NCBI GenBank assembly: GCA_019633425.1
Contig: WSUB01000313.1
Coordinates: 1-26,358, forward strand
DNA from: Tulasnella sp. 424
Taxonomy: Eukaryota > Basidiomycota > Agaricomycetes > Cantharellales > Tulasnellaceae
Reading direction: 5' to 3'
Length of the DNA: 26,358 bases
A program made the position numbers and the translations under genes. Positions 20,900-26,358 of this stretch are shown piece after piece. Each line of letters starts with the position of its first letter. The stretch's first letter is position 1. The notes under the pieces are model-generated. The model ran no database searches. It saw only the letters and a list, made by a program, of their open reading frames with translations, and was not told the DNA's origin.

Positions 20900-22198
20900 A
20901 GACGACGAAGTTGATGATGATGATGCTACACGGACCAGGGACTCTTTTTCTTCTTCTTCGTATTCATGCCTCCTATTAACGACGAACGAATGGATAGTAC
21001 GCGCGCCCTCGTTATTTTTTGATCGCAGTGTTGTCCTAGTATCGTATCTTTAAAGATTCACGTTGCTTCGGTCGCGTGCACCCGAGCGACAGTACGACCG
21101 GCGGAAGTGGGTAGATCCCCGGTCTCCTCCAGTTCGTCAAAGTACCGGCATATGCCTTTAAGAAACCTAAAGAAAAGCCTTTTTTCCCCGCGGAGTGTCT
21201 CGAGTCTCAGGGCGGTTTTGATGGGGAAATGAGGCCTCGGCCATGCGGTGGTACCCCCCGGTGCACGCGCTGTCATGGTGCACCAAAATGGAAAACATTG
21301 CGCGGTCGCACATAAAAAGAGCCCTCCGTAGGTTTACGATCTTCACGGAATGTCTAGATACGCCGCGGTTGCGAGCAGATACTGTATCCTTGATTGGCGA
21401 TATGGGCTCCTTCTCCCCCCACCTCTCGCTCAGCTGACTGACTGCGGAATGTTTGATTTTACACTCTAATAATTACCACATTGTTGTTAACATCTGTCCG
21501 ACTAGAGAGCGTAACTTGCGGTGCAGCGTTGAACCTGGGAAGGCGAACTAGGCACCCTTCAAAACAGCCCCCCAAACGTGTTCATGCAGCTATCTATATG
21601 AGCTATGTATGGCTCGATATTTTTACGATGAGCTGGGAAAGTAGCTCACTTATCAGTCAGCCACTTACGCTTCAGTGAGATAAACACCGGTATCGGCAAA
21701 ATACCACAGCCAATCCTGCATATGCGCAGTGTGATCGACCTGACCACTACCTCGTTTGAGCAAGCCACCAGCCGAACGAACTTCTGACCGCCCATGACGT
21801 CTTGCCCTTAAGCCATTCAAGTTCCCAAATCTAGCTGGATCCGATCGACTTGAGAAGTGCCTCAGCGTCTAGCGGATCTTTCTCTGGTGAATCTAGGCGG
21901 TGCTCGGCATTGGGTTTGCAGCGAATAGACCCACGCAAAGCGCATCGATATCCCTGGAAGCGCGCATCGCATGATTGGGGTCCCTGGGATATTATCACTA
22001 TCGGCGGCCTGCTATTGTATGCGAAGATGTGCGCCCGGAGAGGGCGTTGGGAATTGCCGGCGATACGGTGAGACCAGGCGGCGGCGTCCTGGAGTTGTCC
22101 GGGATCAGTTTCTATATTACCAGGCACTTCGTTAAGCGCTGGAACTACATACGAGCGTTTTTGCTCTACCTCCCCCCCCCCTCACCTCACTCTCTTCA
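20900..22198. other. Intergenic region between paralogues A and B
   Basis: This holds the 3' UTR of gene A and the promoter of gene B. Short open stretches show no domains or splice logic. The last ~40 nt before the gene B ATG are CT-rich with a run of nine C, matching the leader type of gene A. No repeats shared with other parts of the window were noticed. Confidence 0.5.
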
Positions 22199-25100
22199 AT
22201 GAGTCCCATTCCTACGATTGTCCAGTCAGTGGGCACGTTCGTAGCTACTTATGCAGTCGCTACGACAGCCACCGTCATTCCGGTGTTGGTGGTCCGTCCT
22301 GGACGTTATGACAAGTAAGCCTCCCCGCGCGCGCATTTCCCGAATTACGATCCCTCGTTCATCACATTAAACCGCGCTCTCTCTCTCCCTTCCCTGGCAG
22401 GTCTCGATGGGAAAAGGCTCTGAAGAAAGCACTGGCAGCGTCCAAGCACAACTTCAAATACGCTCTGCTGCCAGTGTTCCTGCCCGTGGTGTACCGCGCG
22501 GCTGATCGTTTTCTCACTCCGAAAGAAGATTCGCAGCATTCCACGCCCAAACCTAAACACCTCCGAATAGTGAAGCGTTTCCGCAGCGTTCTCCCAGCAC
22601 TACTCTCCAGCCCCCTCTTCATCCTTCTCCCAGAGTCCATCCGCACAGAAGTCGCGCTGTACTTCTTCTCCACTTTCCTCTACACCTTCGCGGACGCAAA
22701 ACTGTCCCGAAAAGAAATCAAGTTTGAAGCCGATAACGACACGAAAGATGCCAACGAGACGAAGCGGATTTGGCAGAGATCAAGGAAAGAGATTCTGGAA
22801 AATTGGCGGGATTACTTGCCCCCGGCGTGGACGGTATCCATGATGGCCAACACCTTCCTCTTGTGGACTTTCATTTTTGAGCCGTATGCCTTCCCTGAAC
22901 GATACCACGACGCCATTATTAAGGTACGGCCTTTGTTTTACGGCACCAGGAACTCTCACGCTCACACCCCAACGAAACACAGCATTCATCACGTTACCTC
23001 CCTCACTCACGACCTCTCGACGACATCCGGGACGTCCTCAGGACCACCCAGCACGGCGTCACCGAGGGTTGCTGCTCGCCCCACAGCTTCCTCCTCTGCG
23101 AGCACCTCCACCCAACCGAAGTCTCGTGCTTCAAGAACTTTTTCGCCGCGTTCAAAGATGAGGCCGTCAAATTCAGCGGATGGGTCGCCGGTGCGACCGT
23201 CGTGAGCATGTTGATCTCCGGCAAACTCCAGTTCGGCAAGCGAAAGTATGTGGTGTGCTTCAGAAACGTGGGTACTCATCGGGAGAGCTAAACGATTCGT
23301 CGCCGTTCCAGGTTCACAGTCATCGTCTTCGAGTTCATCGACAACGCCATCCGAGGCACCGCATTCCTCTCTGGAAGCATCACCTCCGTATGGGCTCTCA
23401 GCTGCGTCTTGCAGCGCATCATCCCCGCTGGGAGGTTCTCCAAATCTCGCTGGATCATCAACAGCTCTCGTATGTCATTTTCGTCACGTTCTCCGCGTTA
23501 TTGAGGGGCTGACCTCGATTTCCCGGGGGATATATAGTCTCGAGCATGTGGATCCTCCTCCTCTCTCAAAGCCAACAATTCGCCGTTTCCATTTATCAGT
23601 TCCGTTTGGCTACGTTTAGCGTGTGGAAAGTCTGGAAAGCTCGAGGTGGTCGAAGCATCAAGTTCGTTTTTTTTCATTCGAATCCTGGTCGCCCCCATTT
23701 GCTTACACTTTTTCTTTCTAGGCACGGAGAACTCTGGCTCATCGCAGCGTGCTGGGTCGCCCTCTTGCACTACAAAGACCGCACCGTCGGCAACCGCATC
23801 ACAGGCGTCATCGGCCAACTCATCGGCATGATCGACGGCACGGAATTCGCAGAGTGGAACGCCAAGAAGAAGGGCAAAGGCAAGGGTAAAGGCAAAGACG
23901 ACGGCAGCAGCAGTGGATGGATCAGCACTGGTACCGCTCTCGGGATCGGATCCGGTCTCGCTTTCGTTGGATCTGGCCATGGATCTGTGTCTGTTTCTCA
24001 ACCAGGACCGTCCACCACGTCGTCTTCCGGCGCGTACATCCAAGTCCAAGAGACCGAGACCTCGTCTTCCTCCAACACGAGTTACTACCATGGTCATCAA
24101 GAATCCTACACTTCCTCTACTTCGACCTCGCAACAGCAGGTTCCTATGTACCCGAGACCTCGTTCTCCTTTGCCCGACGCACACATCGTGGTCGGCGGTG
24201 GATACGATACTTCCTCGGCAGCCGTCATCACCCACACTCGCTCTCCCGCGCCCGTCCAATCCTCCACCAGCCACTCTTCGTCCTCCTCGTCTAATACGGC
24301 CTACTTTGGCGGAGCGTTAGGAGCCGTCCTTGGAGGAATTTTCTCGTCGTCGCACGCTGAGCCCGAAGTCGACAAGGTCATCCCCGTTCCGAAGCCCGGT
24401 CCCCCGATCTTGAAGAGACGACCTGGAGACGCTCCTCGTCGGTCGTCGACCCCTCCTCCCGCGCCGTTGAAGGTTGAAATCCCTTCGACGAGGCCTATCG
24501 GTGGTGGTAAAGTCGTTACGGATACCAGGGTGACGTTTAAAGATGGAGATGAGCATGAGACCGTCACGGTTTACAATGCCTCTACTGGCGTCTCGACCTC
24601 GACTGGCAGCACAACAAAGAACACCGTGGTCTTTGAGGAAAAGGAAGGACACAATATCAGCGTTAGCACAGGCCTCGCGGGCGTCGCAATCGGCGCTGTC
24701 ATCGGCGCTGCTGGTTCTTCCAAAGGTTCCCATGGCCAAATGTCCTTGCCAACTCCACCCAATTCGTCCATCGTCATCTCTCCCTCGAATTCGACCTACG
24801 GCACTCACACGCGCGACACCTCCACGACCGTCGTTTCTCCCGGCCGCCCCGCTCCCGAGACTCCAGGCTGCGGTCCCTCGCAGTACGCGACGCAAGTCGG
24901 CTACGGCACGAACTTGGGTCTCCCCACCCCCGCGTCGTCTCGTACCCCGTCCGCTTGGGAACCCCATGCTCCGACTGCAGGACCTCTTCCGGGTCAACCC
25001 TCGAATTGGGAGTTGTACGGAAAGCCGTATGAAGCGCATCCAGCCTCGACGACCGGTGTCAGCACCACCATCGCTACTGGAGCTGCCGACGACAAGACTA

Positions 25101-26358
25101 CCTCGACTTATTACAAGGATGGCCGTGATCACAAGGACGTGGCGATTTCGCTCGGTGGAAATGGACAGCAGGTTATCGACGTGTACCATTCACAACCCGT
25201 GCCCATGCCTTATCCAGTTGGCTATCCCACTCGACCGACTGAAGGAGTTTCCATCATCGACACTAAGGTCACGGTTGGCAAGGGAGACCACGGACATCAC
25301 GATACAGTCATGGTCCAGGACTCGACTATCGGTTCTTCCACCACGACCACGGGGACCTCCGGAAAAGTCCAGGCCGGATTCGGCTTCGCCGCTGGCGTTG
25401 GTGTCGGTATCGGTGCAGGCATTGCGGCTGGTAAAATCATCTCTCATACTCAGGAGCCCACTTTGCCCTCCGTCTCCATCTCCGCGCCGTCCGTTCCTCA
25501 TCTTGGTGGCTCTATCTCGACTTCCACTTCCTCGACTGGTGTCGTTACCGGCTCGTTCGGCTCCGAGACTCACGTTCACGGAACAGCGACTGACACGTCT
25601 TCATCCACAAACACCTCATCTACATCCACCGTCACTCAGCGCCCATCACCAGTTCCTGTTCAGTCATCTCACATCGGATTCGGCGGCCAAGTTAGCGGCA
25701 ACATCAGCACCTCCATCTCGACTAGCAACACGGACGTCAAGCAGACCTCGGCCCACCAAGATTCGACCCAGGTGACCGTGACGTCTTCGAGCGGAAGCGG
25801 CCAGCAGATCATCGACGTACACCATCAACCCGTTTCAGTTCCCGTTCCCTACCCAGTTCCCGTTGGCTATCCCGCTAGACCGACTTCAGGAGTTTCCACC
25901 ATCGACACGCAGGTCACGGTTGGCACAGGAGAGTCTGTCACTCACGGGCATCATGATTCTACGGTCATCGTCCAGGATTCGACTGTCGGTTCTTCCACCA
26001 CCACCACCACCACGGGGACCTCTGGAAAAGTACAGGCCGGATTGGGCTTCGCCGCCGGCGTTGGTATCGGTCTCGGTGCAGGCGTTGTGGCTGGCAAGAT
26101 CATCTCTCATACTCACGAGCCCGCTTCGCCCTCCGTCACCATCTCAACGCCTTCCGTTCCTCATGTCGGTGGCTCGATCTCCACGTCCACTTCCTCGACT
26201 GGTGTCGTTACTGGCTCGTTCGGTTCCGAGACTCACGTCCATGGAACTGCGATTGGCACGTCTTCATCCACAAACACCTCATCTACATCCACCGTCACTC
26301 AGCGTCCAGCACCAGTTCCCGTTCAGTCATCTCACATCGGATTCGGCGGCCAAGTTAG
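22199..26358 (+). CDS. Gene B: TMEM135-like membrane protein with giant Ser/Thr/Gly repeat tail (3' end outside window)
   Basis: Exons: 22199-22314, 22401-22923, 22983-23245, 23312-23469, 23538-23661, 23722 to beyond 26358. At least 1273 codons; the frame is open to the last base. Exons 1, 4 and 5 have the same lengths as in gene A (116, 158, 124 nt), and exons 2-3 are near-equal. The membrane core (to about residue 440) follows gene A closely: WTVSMMANTFLLWTFIFEP, HLHPTEVSC, LWLIAACWVALLHYKDRTVG. A KGKGKGKGK stretch follows, then about 850 residues rich in Ser, Thr, Gly, Val and His. Glycine-zipper-like hydrophobic segments recur (ALGAVLGG, AGVAIGAVIGAAG, and FAAGVGVGIGAGIAAGK twice). From about residue 875 the tail is tandem repeats. 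Such a tail could be extracellular, lumenal or a self-associating scaffold. I cannot tell which, and the full length is unknown. Confidence 0.8.
25156..26358 (+). repeat. Large tandem coding repeat (about 640-663 nt) in gene B tail
   Basis: Two units are visible. Unit 1 starts about 25166 and unit 2 about 25801; unit 2 is still running at the window end. GGATTCGGCGGCCAAGTTAG occurs at 25676 and again at 26339, exactly 663 nt (221 codons) apart. Each unit encodes the order QQ(V/I)IDVYH, YPVGYP.RP, VTVG...HGHHD, a glycine-zipper segment, SISTSTSSTGVVTGSFGSE and SSHIGFGGQVS. A much diverged older unit can be traced at about 24480-24720 (TRPIGGGKVVTDTRVTF, then AGVAIGAVIGAAG). Confidence 0.85.

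Noticed and set aside
23498..25775. Open frames on the minus strand (23498-24274, 24317-25189) and a 410-codon plus-strand frame (24543-25775).
   Set aside because: They overlap the gene B frame, which continues in phase from five well-supported exons. The alternatives are Arg/Ser/Pro-rich low-complexity shadows of the repeats without domains.

Overview
This window looks like nuclear DNA of a mushroom-forming basidiomycete (Agaricomycetes). Genes are cut by many short introns (43-92 nt) with GT..AG ends. Two family signatures also fit: rapidly duplicating F-box/leucine-rich proteins and a NACHT-WD40 STAND (NLR-like) receptor with near-identical WD40 repeats. No rRNA, convincing tRNA, CRISPR array, recognisable transposase or LTR was seen.

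Layout: (i) 330-985 is a decayed chimera made of the first exon of a membrane-protein gene ("gene A family") joined to the 3' end of an F-box gene. (ii) 986-2303 is non-coding apart from one strong hairpin. (iii) 2304-3889 (+) is an intact two-exon F-box gene of a different subfamily. (iv) 3890-5120 is gene-poor. (v) 5296-7041 (-) is an intact two-exon F-box gene (copy 2), followed by a copy of a divergent promoter whose partner gene is gone. (vi) 7546-9630 is gene-poor. (vii) 9631-14964 (+) is a ten-exon STAND receptor of about 1620 residues: helical N-terminus, NACHT ATPase, then at least 12 WD40 units on a 129-bp period. (viii) 15879-17651 (-) is F-box copy 3, divergently paired with (ix) 18158-20899 (+) gene A, a six-exon multi-pass membrane protein (TMEM135-like) with a proline-rich tail. 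(x) 22199 to beyond the window end (+) is gene B, a paralogue of gene A with the same exon plan but a very long Ser/Thr/Gly-rich tail of large tandem repeats that runs off the window.

The main theme is local duplication. A unit [F-box gene(-) | shared promoter | gene A(+)] exists in three states: complete (15.84-20.9 kb), F-box plus orphan promoter (5.12-7.55 kb), and a shredded junction (0.33-0.99 kb). These copies bracket the STAND gene. The receptor itself carries internal repeats that appear to be homogenised, as in allorecognition/NLR genes of the HET-E/HNWD type. Functions in immunity or self/non-self recognition are inferred from family resemblance only. All gene models were built by hand from reading frames, splice signals and paralogue comparison, without transcript data.
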